Of a stretch of 64,000 nt of DNA, positions 52,802-62,001 are shown one piece after another. Each line of letters opens with the position of its first letter. The stretch's first letter is position 1. Below the pieces are notes generated by a model. That model searched no databases. It was given only the letters and a program-made list of their open reading frames with translations, and had not been told where the DNA came from. Made by a program: the position numbers and the translations under genes. The stretch comes from UBA2266 sp964406945 (GTDB lineage Bacteria; Planctomycetota; Phycisphaerae; Sedimentisphaerales; Anaerobacaceae). The stretch spans positions 62,001-126,000 of the forward strand of contig CAYOTO010000001.1 of NCBI GenBank assembly GCA_964406945.1, read 5' to 3'.

Positions 52802-53188
52802 ATGAATCAGATCGAAACCGATAAACTGCAGTTCGTAATCCAGCGGCACTCACGCCCCGGCGACCTTCACTGGGACCTCATGCTGCAAAAGTCCCCGCAG
52901 CCCGATGGCGATTTGGAAACCTATCACCTGAGCCGTCCGCCGCAGGAATTGGCCGCTGGCCCCACTACCACCGTAAGAATTGCCGACCATCCCCCGAGAT
53001 TCCTCACTTACGAAGGCCCCGTTAACAACGGCATTGGCTCGGTCGAAATTGCCGACCGCGGCCTGTTCCACGCCCAAATCAGCCGGACCGACACCAGAAT
53101 AATCTATTTCGAAGGGCGAATCCTCAGTGGAAAATACGCTTTGGCCCGAATAGACAGCAAAACCCACCGCCTCGAAAACATCTCATAG
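52802..53188 (+). CDS. Stand-alone LigD 3'-phosphoesterase-like protein
   Basis: A 128-residue protein similar to the phosphoesterase (PE) module of the end-joining ligase LigD, which trims 3' ends in DNA repair. The key residues are visible: FVIQRH (H16), LHWDL (H23, D25) and ADHPPRFLTYEG (H63), matching the His/His-Asp/His metal site. No polymerase or ligase domain is fused and no ku gene is in view. Independent PE proteins are known in some bacteria and archaea. No neighbours share the function. Confidence 0.8.
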   Translation: MNQIETDKLQFVIQRHSRPGDLHWDLMLQKSPQPDGDLETYHLSRPPQELAAGPTTTVRIADHPPRFLTYEGPVNNGIGSVEIADRGLFHAQISRTDTRIIYFEGRILSGKYALARIDSKTHRLENIS

Positions 53189-53207
53189 CGACAGATTGCC
53201 ATCGTGT

Positions 53208-53642
53208 TCAGGAATGAATTGCGCTCAGGAACTCGATAAGGTGCGGCCCGAGAATCAATAGCCCTATAAGCGCCGACCCCGCCGCCGATATCAAAACCGC
53301 CCCCGCCGCCACATCCTTGGCCTTCTTGACCAGAGGATGAAACTCCGGACTCGCCACATCAGCAAGAAATTCCAGCGCCGTATTAAGCGCCTCGGCCGTC
53401 CACACCGCCATAATCGCAATTACCATCCAGCACCATTCGCTGGCGCTGATCCCGAAAATAAGCCCCGCGGCAAAAACCGCAACTGATATCGCCGCATGAA
53501 TCCACGCATTATGCTGAGATCGCAGCATAAGCGCGATTCCATGCATTGCATGCTTCACACTCTGTACGCGATTGGACAACGAAAAACGCATTTCCGGCAG
53601 GTCTACTACTGGCATTTCCTCGGCATGCTCGTGTTTACTCAC
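53208..53642 (-). CDS. dgkA: Diacylglycerol kinase / undecaprenol kinase family (DgkA)
   Basis: A small integral-membrane kinase that phosphorylates diacylglycerol or undecaprenol; 144 residues with three membrane helices. The family signature EALNTALEFLADVASPEFHP then LVKKAKDVAAGAVLISA is intact, including the catalytic Glu and the KDxAAGAV motif. The N-terminal 20 residues are extra and polar. The start is GTG with GGAAGGTG upstream. Confidence 0.93.
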   Translation of the reverse strand: MSKHEHAEEMPVVDLPEMRFSLSNRVQSVKHAMHGIALMLRSQHNAWIHAAISVAVFAAGLIFGISASEWCWMVIAIMAVWTAEALNTALEFLADVASPEFHPLVKKAKDVAAGAVLISAAGSALIGLLILGPHLIEFLSAIHS

Positions 53643-54136
53643 CTGATCACCTTCCCAGCTTTTCGATCACCGCTCCAAAAACGCCGGCGGTCGCCGCATA
53701 ATCCGGCACAGAAGACCCTCCGGCGTGCTGAAAGTAGTATCGGAATATTCACAGGTCCGGTTAAGCCGAGTCCGCCCGGATCGTTTCGCCTCCCGCAAAG
53801 GCCCGAAACAGCCTTTTTGCAGCTGGGAGGCCCGAAACAGCCACAATACGCCATTCTAACCCGATATGTTTTAAAACTCAAAGGCTTTTCTCTGTCTTGC
53901 CGGAATTGCCCGAAACGCCCAATAATCCTGCTTGCAAATACCCCCATTTGTCAAAACTGCCCCCCTTGTCAGATGAAAAACATTTTACAGCCTCAGCCAA
54001 CACCCCCGATTCTAACCGCCCCAATCGACATTTCCAGCAAAATCCCACCGGCGCAGGTATTTTTTCCGTCCGTTTCAAGACGCACCATAAAGCGCGGGCC
54101 TTGGCGCCCTGGCGGCAAACCAATCACCAATTCAAT
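53643..54136. other. Intergenic region between dgkA and the CDF transporter
   Basis: 494 bases. A direct repeat GGCCCGAAACAGCC occurs at about 53803 and 53831. A minus-strand frame of 102 codons ends overlapping the dgkA GTG, but its Cys/Arg-rich product is not protein-like and I do not call it. Confidence 0.4.
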
Positions 54137-55048
54137 TCATTCGTCTCGCCTGAACTCCGGAATATCCGGCTCGATATGCACTGTAATATTTACCGGCCGC
54201 GCCATCTTCTCTTCTATCGCCGCTTCCAGCCGCTCGGAGATATCATGTGCGGCCCGAACGTCCAGATCCGGATTGACCATTATATGCAAATCCAGAAAGA
54301 CCTCTCTGCCGACCGACCGCGTCCGCAGCCGGTGCCATTGTCTCACGGCCGCATCCGCATTGACAACCGCCTTGATCTCCTCCACGGTATCCGGATCAAC
54401 GGATGCCTCGGTCAGTTCCTGAAAGCTGTCCAGCAGCACCCGCACGGCCACCAGTACGATCATCACTCCGACAATGATCGCCGCTACCTGGTCTCCGTGA
54501 TGATACCCCATCTGAGCCGCCACAACCCCGATTATAACCGCAATCGAACTCAGAGCGTCGCTGCGATGGTGCCAGGCATTCGCCGCAAGCGCCGTACTGT
54601 GCGTTCGCACCGCCACCTTTTGCGTCGCCCGATAGAGTACCTCTTTTACCACCACCGAAATTGCCGCCACAATAATCGCCCATACCCCCGGTTTGGCCAC
54701 GTGCTCTTTTGCGATATCTATCGCCGCGTAGTAGACCATCCCGCCTCCGACGGTCAGCAGAATTACGCCGATAAGCACGGCCGACAGAGTCTCGATCCGC
54801 CCGTGCCCGTAAGGATGGCTCGTATCAGGCTCCCGCGAGCCGAAATGACTGCCCAGCAGCACCGCCACGTCCGTTGATAAGTCGCTGACCGAGTGCAGAC
54901 CATCGGCCACAAGTGAAAGCGAACCGGAAAGCACGCCCACGATCACTTTCACTATAAAGAAAGCGACGTTAACTGCGAGTGCCGCGTTCGTAATCACGCG
55001 AATCTGCCGATTCGCCGATTCCCTGCCGGCATGCCCTACATGCGCCAT
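54137..55048 (-). CDS. CDF-family divalent metal cation efflux transporter
   Basis: A 303-residue cation diffusion facilitator exporting Zn/Fe/Mn-type ions by proton exchange. Six membrane helices are seen. The first metal site lies in SLVADGLHSVSDLSTDVAVL, the loop has HPYGHGR, the second half-site is AWHHRSDALSSIAV, and the C-terminal cytoplasmic metal-binding domain begins near residue 205 (ILMV-type VFLDLHIMVNPDLDV). The ATG at 55048 is preferred over a 15-codon longer frame with no family match. Metal specificity cannot be set from sequence. Confidence 0.92.
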   Translation of the reverse strand: MAHVGHAGRESANRQIRVITNAALAVNVAFFIVKVIVGVLSGSLSLVADGLHSVSDLSTDVAVLLGSHFGSREPDTSHPYGHGRIETLSAVLIGVILLTVGGGMVYYAAIDIAKEHVAKPGVWAIIVAAISVVVKEVLYRATQKVAVRTHSTALAANAWHHRSDALSSIAVIIGVVAAQMGYHHGDQVAAIIVGVMIVLVAVRVLLDSFQELTEASVDPDTVEEIKAVVNADAAVRQWHRLRTRSVGREVFLDLHIMVNPDLDVRAAHDISERLEAAIEEKMARPVNITVHIEPDIPEFRRDE

Positions 55049-55308
55049 CCAAAAACCCCGACAAAACTGTGAACCACCCTCTCGCAACCCCATCGAACAT
55101 ATCGGACAACCTCCCCCCGCACAACAAGAAAAACATCCGAAAACGCCATGCCCGGCAGCTCGAGCAGCAGGTATTACACAAGAATTCAGCCCAGATGGTA
55201 ACTCAAACTATGCGACCATCCCATCTACATTTAACCCCGCCGTACACGGCGGGGTCACCCCCGAAAACGCAGCCTTCTCAACCCAAACCCCACACGCGAA
55301 CTTGACCC

Positions 55309-55460
55309 GGAAATTAAAGGTGTCCGGTATGTTTTGCGTGTTGAGCACATGGTTAACGTATCCGCCTAACGTTATTCTTTTGGGCCTTGGCATGGAAGAA
55401 ATTATACATGAATGCTCGGCGACGTCAAGAACAAATGTACCGGATACCTTTAATTTCCCG
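55309..55460. mobile_element. Internally deleted RAYT/IS200-like element (MITE-like)
   Basis: About 150 bases bounded by inverted copies of AATTAAAGGTGTCCGGTA: plus strand at 55312-55329 and minus strand at 55439-55456 (with one change, GTATCC). Between them lie a minus-strand promoter (TTGACG at 55428-55423, 16 bases, TATAAT at 55406-55401) and only the first 18 codons of a REP-associated tyrosine transposase. So both ends remain but the catalytic core is lost. The rest of 55049-55716 shows no gene. Confidence 0.7.
55340..55393 (-). pseudogene. N-terminal fragment of a REP-associated tyrosine transposase
   Basis: MPRPKRITLGGYVNHVLN is the typical start of Y1-type (RAYT) transposases. After 18 codons the frame runs into the element's right end, and the conserved HUH and tyrosine motifs are absent, so no functional enzyme remains. 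Confidence 0.7.
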
Positions 55461-55686
55461 CCGTCAACATAATCGTATTTACACTTCTCGCATTTCCCTA
55501 CAAAGGCAACTTCGTCGTCAAACTGCTGGCAAAACTAAGGCGCCCCTCACCTGTAAGTCAATACCAGGAGTAGATGGCCAGCCACAGAGAGCCGCCGCAG
55601 GTTTCATATTATTGCGAGCTTCGCACTGCGTGGGGTTGTCCGCACCCGCACCTACAAACGAACAATCCCTCATCATCAGCGATTCC

Positions 55687-55719
55687 ACCAGCGAAATACG
55701 ATCGACGAAATACGAACTA
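55687..55719 (-). repeat. Heptameric repeat at the 3' end of the M60-peptidase gene
   Basis: The minus strand reads TTAGTTCGTATTTCG then TCGATCGTATTTCGC; the TAG stop lies inside the first unit. The 7-base period is based on TTCGTAT. Confidence 0.65.
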
Positions 55720-57696
55720 AGGCCTGCCGTGGGGGAAGTACTCGTCGATAATATCCTGCACCACCTGCCGAATCTCCGCGGCCGTCTGCTCGTTGTACTG
55801 CTCCCAGCGCCTCGCATGCTGACGCTCGGTCATGAACCCTTCGTCACTGGGCTGCTTGCCCCACCATTTAAGGGCAAACCCGCGAAACGCCTGCCTGTTC
55901 GCCGGCACGAGCGATTTGTAGTGCACCAGCGCATCATAGACCTTCGCCGAACGCGGCAGCCTCTCCACCGCCACCGCCGCCTTCAATGCATCCGCATCTT
56001 TCGGTGGAATACCCCAGAACCGCAACAGCGGCGTCAAATCCGCACCCGCCTTCTGCGACAGCCGAAAGCTCAGCTTGTCGCCGGGCGTCCCATGCTTCGA
56101 CCACGCCCGGCCCGCCTCCAGGTCCTCGCTCCACGAACGCCAGAATTCGCCGAGGACATCCCATCCGAACAGCCTCGCAATATCCACGAACTTCGCGTGC
56201 CCCTTGAGCTGATAGGCCTTCTCGCCCGCTTCCATCGGCTTTTTCTCGACAAAATTGTCGCTGGTCATCCATGTAACCGCCGTATTATCCAGCGTCCGGT
56301 GCTCGTTCTTCTGCATGTTCCGCGACGCCGCAAACGCCTCATCCAGGCCGTACCCGAACTTCCGGTTCCAAACCGCCACATGCAGCAGATTCACCGTCGA
56401 CTCCGCCTCGCCGCCGAACTTCACAAACAAATACTGATGCCCCTGCTCGTGAAACACATAATCCGGCGCAAACTGCGGCCCGCGAACCAGGTAATGGTCC
56501 GCGTAGCCGTCATACTCCCTCTTCGGATCGTATCGGTCGTTCACCGTCGGATAACCCGGAGCAAAGACACGGGAGCGATTCTGAAGATCCACCTGCAGGT
56601 ACATCGTTTCCTTGCCCCACACCCGCGGCAGCCCCATCAGATCATTCATCGCATCCATCGCCGCATCCCAGTTCTCCATCAGAGTCGCCGGGTCGTCCAG
56701 ATTGTAAATCCAGCTTGTCGGCACCTGCATCATGAACTTGTCCGTCTTGAAGTCCGCCCACGGTGCTTTACGCTTGCGTTCGACATCTCTCCACTCACTC
56801 AGCGATGTTCTGTGGTAATCCGTCGCACAGAAAAACGGAGACCGCACCGCATTGCGTATCGAGACATCGACAACGCCGGCCTCGGCGTATAAGGGCACCT
56901 CGACATAAATACCCCCTCCAAGCGGACTCGCAATCTTGACCTGCCTGCTTTCGATAGGATAGGTCAGCGATGAACGATCCAGTCGCAGAACTCTCGGCTT
57001 CCTTGTGTTATCCCAGCAGTGCGCCCCCACGCGGACCTCATAGCCCTTGTCGACTATCGACTGCGGAACCGTGACGGTCGCAATCGTGCCCGGCGCCAGG
57101 TACGCCCCCGTGGGCCGCCGCGCGGGCCTGTCCTGATGCATGATCTGATGCTTGAAGGGCTTGGGACAACCGGCGTCCACCTTCACGGTGTACACCGCAC
57201 CCGAATCCGCCGACGGCTCCACCTTGCCCGGAAAATGCGCCGAGCACCCGAACTTGTACCCATCCAGAAGATCACCGTAGCGGACGACGTTCTCGGCCGT
57301 ATATACGTGGTCCATGATGTACTGCATTACCCAGTAAACGGTCCAGTGAATGTCATTGGCCGCAGGCCCGCTTCTGCGGTTAAAGCCCCCGCGGGCCACC
57401 CACAGCGGACCCTCCACGCGGTCGTATGCAGCCACGCAATCCAGAGCGGCCTTAATGACCTCGCCGCTGGTCCCCATGCTCTGAGCATACTCGTCAATCC
57501 CTTTCTTATGTGCGTCAATCTCGTCTGCACTCAGGCTCTGCTCGCCTTCGATATGTCCTTTGAGAGCAGTCAATGACGCAATCAGCGCTCGCGCCCCTGC
57601 CGCATTGCCGGCCTTTTCGTTCCCGGCCGGGCAGACCTGAACCAAAGCCGCCAGAATAATAACAACAACAGCGAAGAATCTCCTGGTGCTCATCAT
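55717..57696 (-). CDS. Secreted M60-family (enhancin-like) zinc metallopeptidase
   Basis: A 659-residue protein with a signal peptide (FFAVVVIILAALVQVCPAG). The catalytic motif HEQGH is at 416-420, followed by glutamates at 430 and 432 in FGGEAEST, matching the M60 pattern HEXXH-x(8-28)-E. A beta-rich domain precedes it (about 190-300), ending in SIRNAVRSPFFCATD. The N-terminal helical part is not recognised. M60 enzymes cleave heavily glycosylated proteins such as mucins. Exported activity on glycoproteins is likely here. It is flanked on both sides by copies of a transposon-end repeat, which hints at acquisition. Confidence 0.85.
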   Translation of the reverse strand: MMSTRRFFAVVVIILAALVQVCPAGNEKAGNAAGARALIASLTALKGHIEGEQSLSADEIDAHKKGIDEYAQSMGTSGEVIKAALDCVAAYDRVEGPLWVARGGFNRRSGPAANDIHWTVYWVMQYIMDHVYTAENVVRYGDLLDGYKFGCSAHFPGKVEPSADSGAVYTVKVDAGCPKPFKHQIMHQDRPARRPTGAYLAPGTIATVTVPQSIVDKGYEVRVGAHCWDNTRKPRVLRLDRSSLTYPIESRQVKIASPLGGGIYVEVPLYAEAGVVDVSIRNAVRSPFFCATDYHRTSLSEWRDVERKRKAPWADFKTDKFMMQVPTSWIYNLDDPATLMENWDAAMDAMNDLMGLPRVWGKETMYLQVDLQNRSRVFAPGYPTVNDRYDPKREYDGYADHYLVRGPQFAPDYVFHEQGHQYLFVKFGGEAESTVNLLHVAVWNRKFGYGLDEAFAASRNMQKNEHRTLDNTAVTWMTSDNFVEKKPMEAGEKAYQLKGHAKFVDIARLFGWDVLGEFWRSWSEDLEAGRAWSKHGTPGDKLSFRLSQKAGADLTPLLRFWGIPPKDADALKAAVAVERLPRSAKVYDALVHYKSLVPANRQAFRGFALKWWGKQPSDEGFMTERQHARRWEQYNEQTAAEIRQVVQDIIDEYFPHGRP

Positions 57697-57821
57697 CGCG
57701 CAGTCTCCAAAAATTGTTCCGAGCTAAATTGCTTTCTTGTTTTCCCCGCGAAGCTCCACCCTGTACTTTTTTGTAAGTCCGTCCAGCATCATCGTCACCA
57801 GCGTACAGCTCATGGGAATTT

Positions 57822-57853
57822 GGGGAATTAAAGGTGTCCGGTACATTTTCCGG
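57822..57853 (+). repeat. Solo copy of the RAYT-element end repeat
   Basis: GGGGAATTAAAGGTGTCCGG then TACATTTTCCGG matches the ends of the element at 55309-55460. No transposase fragment accompanies it. The rest of 57697-58076 holds no gene. Confidence 0.65.
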
Positions 57854-58055
57854 CCGTGTCTGGCTTGGAGTGTAATAACAAGGCCCGGCCTGTGGCCCAT
57901 TTCTTGCAACCCCGTCGCGACCCCATTCGACCGCCGCACAACCGTTCGAATCAATCATCTTCACGCCCGAAGCTCCGCAAATCAATACCACCTTGACACC
58001 ACCGCTATTCTGCGCCATTGCCGAAGCCCCTGTCAACCAAATTCTTCAATCCCTC

Positions 58056-58088
58056 CCAATCGACAATCGCAAATCGTCAATCAATAAT
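58056..58088 (-). repeat. Heptameric repeat at the 3' end of the phosphoglucosamine mutase gene
   Basis: The minus strand reads GATTGAC GATTTGC GATTGTC GATTGGG. The TGA stop lies inside the first unit. Confidence 0.75.
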
Positions 58089-59438
58089 CCCCTTGATCGC
58101 CTCCATATACCCGGCAACCGCCTGCTCGCTGTCGGCCTCGACAATCGCCCGCATCACCGGCTCGGTATTGCTCGTCCGCAGGTGCACCCATCCATCGTCA
58201 AAATCGAACCGGCACCCGTCCGTAGTATCCAGCCTAGCATCCTTGAACGCTTCCCTGGCCTTCTCGAGAATCAGCTCGGCCTGCTCCGGCTCGGCCCGGA
58301 ACTTGTCCTTCACCATCACATACCCGCCGATCTCATCCGCCAGCTCGCTCACCGGCTTGCCCGTCTCGGCCATCAGAGCCAGCACAAGCGCGATCCCCAC
58401 CAGACTGTCCCGTATCGGCCCGACCCGCAAATCGATAATCCCGCCGTTCCCCTCGCCTCCGATTATGCACTCGTTCTCGATCATCGCTTCGGCCACGTTC
58501 GCCTCCCCCACGGCCGTACGGATCACCTCACCGCCCGCCGCACCGGCAATATCGTCGATCATTCTCGAAGTCGAAAGATTCGCCGCCGCCTTGCCCGTCC
58601 GCTTACTGAAAACATACTTCGCCGCCAGCGCCAGCGTATATTCCTCCCCGATATACCGCCCGTTCTCATCCACAATCGCCAGCCGATCCGCATCCGGATC
58701 CTGCGCAAAACCTACATCCAACCCCGCACCCTTAACCGCCTCACACAGCCCGCCGAGATTCGCCGCCGTCGGCTCCGGCGTATGTGCAAACAACCCCGTA
58801 GGCTCGTCGTTAATCGCCGTCACCTCACATCCGAACTTGCCCAGCAGCTCTTTTGTCACCGGCCCGCCCGCTCCGTTCACACTGTCCAGCACAACCTTGA
58901 ACTTCCTGCCCGCAATCGCTCCCGCATCCACAATCCCCAGCACCTTCTCGATATGCGTCCGGTTCGCCCGCTCGTCGCAGCACACCCGCCCGCACCCAAC
59001 CGAATCCACCAGCGAAAACGCCTTCTTCTCATAACAATCGATAATCTCCCGCGCATCGGCCTTCGGCGGAGCAATCCCGTTACCCAGCAGCAGCTTGATC
59101 CCGTTATAAGCAATCGGATTATGCGACGCGGTAATCACCACACCGCCCGCACAACCCAGCTCCCGCAACATAATCCCCACACTCGGCGTGGTCGCAATCC
59201 CAATGTCCACAACATCCACCCCCGCCACGCACAATCCAGCCGTCACCGCCGAAACCAGCATCTGCCCGCTCGGCCGCGAATCCCGCCCGATACAAACCGT
59301 CAACTTCTCATCGCCCCCGCATCGCCCCTTCAAAAACGTCCCGAAACTGCTCGCATAATCGGCCGCAATAGCCGGCGTCAGATTCTCCCCGATTATCCCC
59401 CGCATCCCGCTTATACCAAGAATCAACCGTTCAGCCAT
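58077..59438 (-). CDS. glmM: Phosphoglucosamine mutase-like alpha-D-phosphohexomutase
   Basis: A 453-residue phosphohexomutase. The phosphoserine loop VITASHNPIAYNG puts the catalytic serine at S105. The metal loop FAQDPDADRLAIV and the sugar-binding loop GGEGNGGIIDL are seen. The C-terminal phosphate-binding motif is RTSNTEPVMRAIVEA. EGNGG rather than EQSGH and archaeal-type features leave open phosphomannomutase or phosphoglucosamine mutase activity; either feeds sugar-nucleotide synthesis. The ATG at 59438 has GGAGG nine bases upstream. A slightly longer frame to 59453 lacks support. Confidence 0.88.
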   Translation of the reverse strand: MAERLILGISGMRGIIGENLTPAIAADYASSFGTFLKGRCGGDEKLTVCIGRDSRPSGQMLVSAVTAGLCVAGVDVVDIGIATTPSVGIMLRELGCAGGVVITASHNPIAYNGIKLLLGNGIAPPKADAREIIDCYEKKAFSLVDSVGCGRVCCDERANRTHIEKVLGIVDAGAIAGRKFKVVLDSVNGAGGPVTKELLGKFGCEVTAINDEPTGLFAHTPEPTAANLGGLCEAVKGAGLDVGFAQDPDADRLAIVDENGRYIGEEYTLALAAKYVFSKRTGKAAANLSTSRMIDDIAGAAGGEVIRTAVGEANVAEAMIENECIIGGEGNGGIIDLRVGPIRDSLVGIALVLALMAETGKPVSELADEIGGYVMVKDKFRAEPEQAELILEKAREAFKDARLDTTDGCRFDFDDGWVHLRTSNTEPVMRAIVEADSEQAVAGYMEAIKGIID

Positions 59439-59566
59439 GCCAAAAACCTCCATACAAAATCCGCCCCCATCGCAACCGACAGGGGCGGACCATAAAAGTC
59501 ACTTTATCATTCAAGCAGCCGGCTGCAATTCAGGCGCCGAAGCTACAAGGCCTCAGAAAGGCCCAA

Positions 59567-59592
59567 AAAACGCAACTGCGAACTACGAGCTA
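59567..59592 (-). repeat. Heptameric repeat at the 3' end of serA
   Basis: The minus strand reads CTAGC TCGTAGT TCGCAGT TGCG, with the TAG stop inside the run. Three imperfect 7-base units. Confidence 0.55.
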
Positions 59593-61182
59593 GTCCAGCT
59601 TGCAAACATAAAGCTCGTTTACGAAGTCCAGTTCCCTAAGCTCCTCGATCGCCTTCTCGTCCGGGGCCTTGTCCAGACTCACCGCAAGCACCGCCTGTCC
59701 CTCGTCCGGTTTCTGCCCGACACCCATCGTGCAGATATTGATCCCGTGCTTGCCGCAAACACCGCCGACAGACCCGATCACGCCCGGCTTGTCGTCGTTG
59801 AAGATTACCAGCGCCGTCCCAGTCGGAGTCACCTCGATATTAAAACCGTCGATTTCCAGTATCCGCAGCAGTGAGCCGCCAAGAACCGATCCCGTAATCG
59901 TCCTTGTAACCTTGTCAGTCGTTACCTTGGCGCTGAAGCTCGACGTAAGATAATCCTGCGATTCGGTATTCTTAGTCACGTCGATGCTGATTCCACGCTC
60001 TTTGGCCAGCGCCGGCGTATTCACCATATTCAAAGGCAGCTCAAAATGCTTCTGCAGCAGCCCCATTGCGAAATTCAGAGTCACGCTCTCGACGTTCAGC
60101 TCCGCAATCTTGCCCTGATACTTGACCTCGATCGCCTTGATATGTCCCGGAGAAATCGTACTCGCCACCGACCCGATCCGCCTGGAAAGCTCCGAATACT
60201 TGACAACCTGCGGCGGAGCACCTCCCGCCGTCGAAGGAGCATTCAAAGCGTTCCGAACCGCTCCGCTCTTGATCGCATCCACCAGAATCTGGGCCGCTTC
60301 CGCCGCAACCTCGACCTGAGCCTCTTTTGTACTGGCCCCCAGGTGCGGCGTCACAACACAGTTCACGTACTTGCTGAAGTCGGTATTCTCCGGCGGCTCC
60401 TTCGGAAATACATCCAGTGCGGCCCCGGCGATCTTGCCCGCCTCGAGCGCCTCATAAAGCGCTTTCTCGTTAATAATACCGCCTCGCGCACAGTTTACCA
60501 GTCGAACCGTCGGCTTCATCATCTCAATTTGGGCCGAATCTATCATATTCAGGGTCTGCTCGTTCCGCGGCACGTGCACGCTGATGTAATCGGCCTGTCT
60601 GAAAATCCGGTCCAGATCGTCCGTCACTTCGACCCCCAGTTTCTCCGCATCCGGCGGCGCCGCCAGCGGATCGTAACCGAGCACCTTCATGTTGAACCCG
60701 AGCCCCATCTTCGCAACCGCCATACCGATCCGCCCGAGCCCGATCAGCCCCAGCACCTTCGCATTAAGCTGGTTGCCCATATATTTCTTGCGGTCCCACG
60801 CGCCGTCCTTCAGACTGTTGCAGGCCGGCACAACATTGCGGCTCATCGCCAGCAGCAGGGCCATCGTATGCTCGGCCGCACTCAGCGTATTACCGCCCGG
60901 CGTATTCATTACCAGAATGCCCTTTCGCGTCGCCTCCGGAATATCTATATTATCCACGCCCACCCCGGCCCGCGCAATGCCTTTGAGCTTGCCCGGGTTC
61001 TCCAGCACCTTCGACGTAACCTTAGTCCCGCTGCGGATAATCAACCCGTCATATTCGCCGATAATCGAAGCCAGCTCATCCTCACTGATCCCGGTCTTAA
61101 CAACCGCCTCTGCCCCCTCCGTATTATTGATAAGGTCTATGCCTTCCTGCGCCAGCTTGTCTGTAATCAGAATTTTAATCAT
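59590..61182 (-). CDS. serA: D-3-phosphoglycerate dehydrogenase, long type with ACT domain
   Basis: First step of serine synthesis (3-phosphoglycerate to phosphohydroxypyruvate). About 530 residues. The NAD-binding loop is LGLIGLGRIGMAVAKMGLGF. Catalytic positions lie in VRLVNCARGGIINEKAL (Arg), DVFPKEPPENTDF (Glu) and VVTPHLGASTKEAQVE (His). The intervening domain follows, and a C-terminal ACT domain (last 75 residues, ALVIFNDDKPGVIGSVGGVC) binds serine in regulated homologs. The ATG at 61182 is preferred to a TTG two codons upstream, with AGGA nine bases before it. Confidence 0.96.
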   Translation of the reverse strand: MIKILITDKLAQEGIDLINNTEGAEAVVKTGISEDELASIIGEYDGLIIRSGTKVTSKVLENPGKLKGIARAGVGVDNIDIPEATRKGILVMNTPGGNTLSAAEHTMALLLAMSRNVVPACNSLKDGAWDRKKYMGNQLNAKVLGLIGLGRIGMAVAKMGLGFNMKVLGYDPLAAPPDAEKLGVEVTDDLDRIFRQADYISVHVPRNEQTLNMIDSAQIEMMKPTVRLVNCARGGIINEKALYEALEAGKIAGAALDVFPKEPPENTDFSKYVNCVVTPHLGASTKEAQVEVAAEAAQILVDAIKSGAVRNALNAPSTAGGAPPQVVKYSELSRRIGSVASTISPGHIKAIEVKYQGKIAELNVESVTLNFAMGLLQKHFELPLNMVNTPALAKERGISIDVTKNTESQDYLTSSFSAKVTTDKVTRTITGSVLGGSLLRILEIDGFNIEVTPTGTALVIFNDDKPGVIGSVGGVCGKHGINICTMGVGQKPDEGQAVLAVSLDKAPDEKAIEELRELDFVNELYVCKLD

Positions 61183-61300
61183 TCTCAACTTCCTAACTTA
61201 ACTTTTGTCTGCAACTTTAAAACTACCTATTTTAATAAAGTGCCTGAACCAAACAGGTCCGGCATGTATGATACCCTCGGAATTGTACCCCAAACACCGC

Positions 61301-61334
61301 AAACCAGCAATCGGCAATAGAAAATCGCCAATTC
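61301..61334 (-). repeat. Heptameric repeat at the 3' end of the DUF2752 gene
   Basis: Directly after the TAG stop the minus strand reads AATTGGC GATTTTC TATTGCC GATTGCT, of the same family as the repeats at 58.06 and 63.1 kb. Confidence 0.7.
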
Positions 61335-61760
61335 CTACGGGCTTCTTGTCGCCAGCGCTCTTGCCAGCGTAACGGCCCAACCGGTCCCGATTACCACAAT
61401 TAGGCCGATAATCCAATACCAGAGCCTCACTTCCCTGAATATCCGCTCCACGAATCGGAAATATACCCCAAAAACAGCGGTCGTAAAAGCCAAAAATGCC
61501 CCGATAACCAATAAGCTGCAGATCAGGCCCCCCGCGGGCTGTATGTAGAACGATCTGAGCACCTGGCCCCGCGAAAAAGCCACTACCGAAGCCGTCATCT
61601 CGCAGGTAGGGCAGGGCAGCTCGTATTTCTGCTCGAATCCGCACGCCTCGATTAGCCTGACCCGCCCCCGGCCAACCAGGCCCGCCAGAGCAAAGCAGCC
61701 AAGAATGCCCAGAAACACTCCCGCCGCAATTATTCGCCCTCTTTTGCTCGCTCGAAGCAC
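61335..61760 (-). CDS. DUF2752-family membrane protein
   Basis: A 141-residue protein with three or four membrane segments. The family motif CPTCEMTASVVAFSRGQVLR (normally CPxCGxTR...L.xG) is present with Glu in place of Gly; its cysteine pair and following helix are characteristic of DUF2752. Function unknown. The start is GTG with AGGGC seven bases upstream. It is separated from serA by 150 bases and probably independent. Confidence 0.8.
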   Translation of the reverse strand: MLRASKRGRIIAAGVFLGILGCFALAGLVGRGRVRLIEACGFEQKYELPCPTCEMTASVVAFSRGQVLRSFYIQPAGGLICSLLVIGAFLAFTTAVFGVYFRFVERIFREVRLWYWIIGLIVVIGTGWAVTLARALATRSP

Positions 61761-61854
61761 TATTTTGCCCTGAAAAACCTTTAACCTTGCCGAAATTACC
61801 CCGCCACAATAGAATTATCCACAAAACCTGTCAAGGTTCGCCCAAACGCCCCCT

Positions 61855-61890
61855 AAACGCTCAAACGCTCAAACGCTCAAACGCTCAAAC
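61855..61890. repeat. Tandem octamer repeat
   Basis: AAACGCTC occurs four times in direct succession, then AAAC. It lies in the divergent gap between the DUF2752 gene and the inositol-phosphatase-like gene. Confidence 0.9.
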
Positions 61891-61974
61891 CCGATAACTA
61901 TAGATGCCGCATCGCTTGACGGCCCAGGTAAAGAGAATCCGCTAACAACCGCCGACGTAGTCGGCCTCAATCGG

Positions 61975-62000
61975 CGAAATAAGATACGAAATACGAAACA
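61975..62000 (+). repeat. Heptameric repeat before the inositol-phosphatase-like gene
   Basis: CGAAATA AGATA CGAAATA CGAAACA directly precedes the ATG at 62002, leaving no ribosome-binding site. It is the same ACGAAAT family as the repeat after the M60 gene. Confidence 0.6.
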
Positions 62001-62001
62001 C

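Noticed and set aside
53639..53947. A 102-codon minus-strand frame ending with a GTGA overlap at dgkA
   Set aside because: The overlap looks like coupling, but the product is Cys/Arg/Gly-rich with no secondary-structure pattern, and dgkA has its own ribosome site.
61855..61890. The octamer array as a CRISPR
   Set aside because: Eight-base units without spacers; a simple tandem repeat. No CRISPR array or cas gene was seen anywhere in the window.
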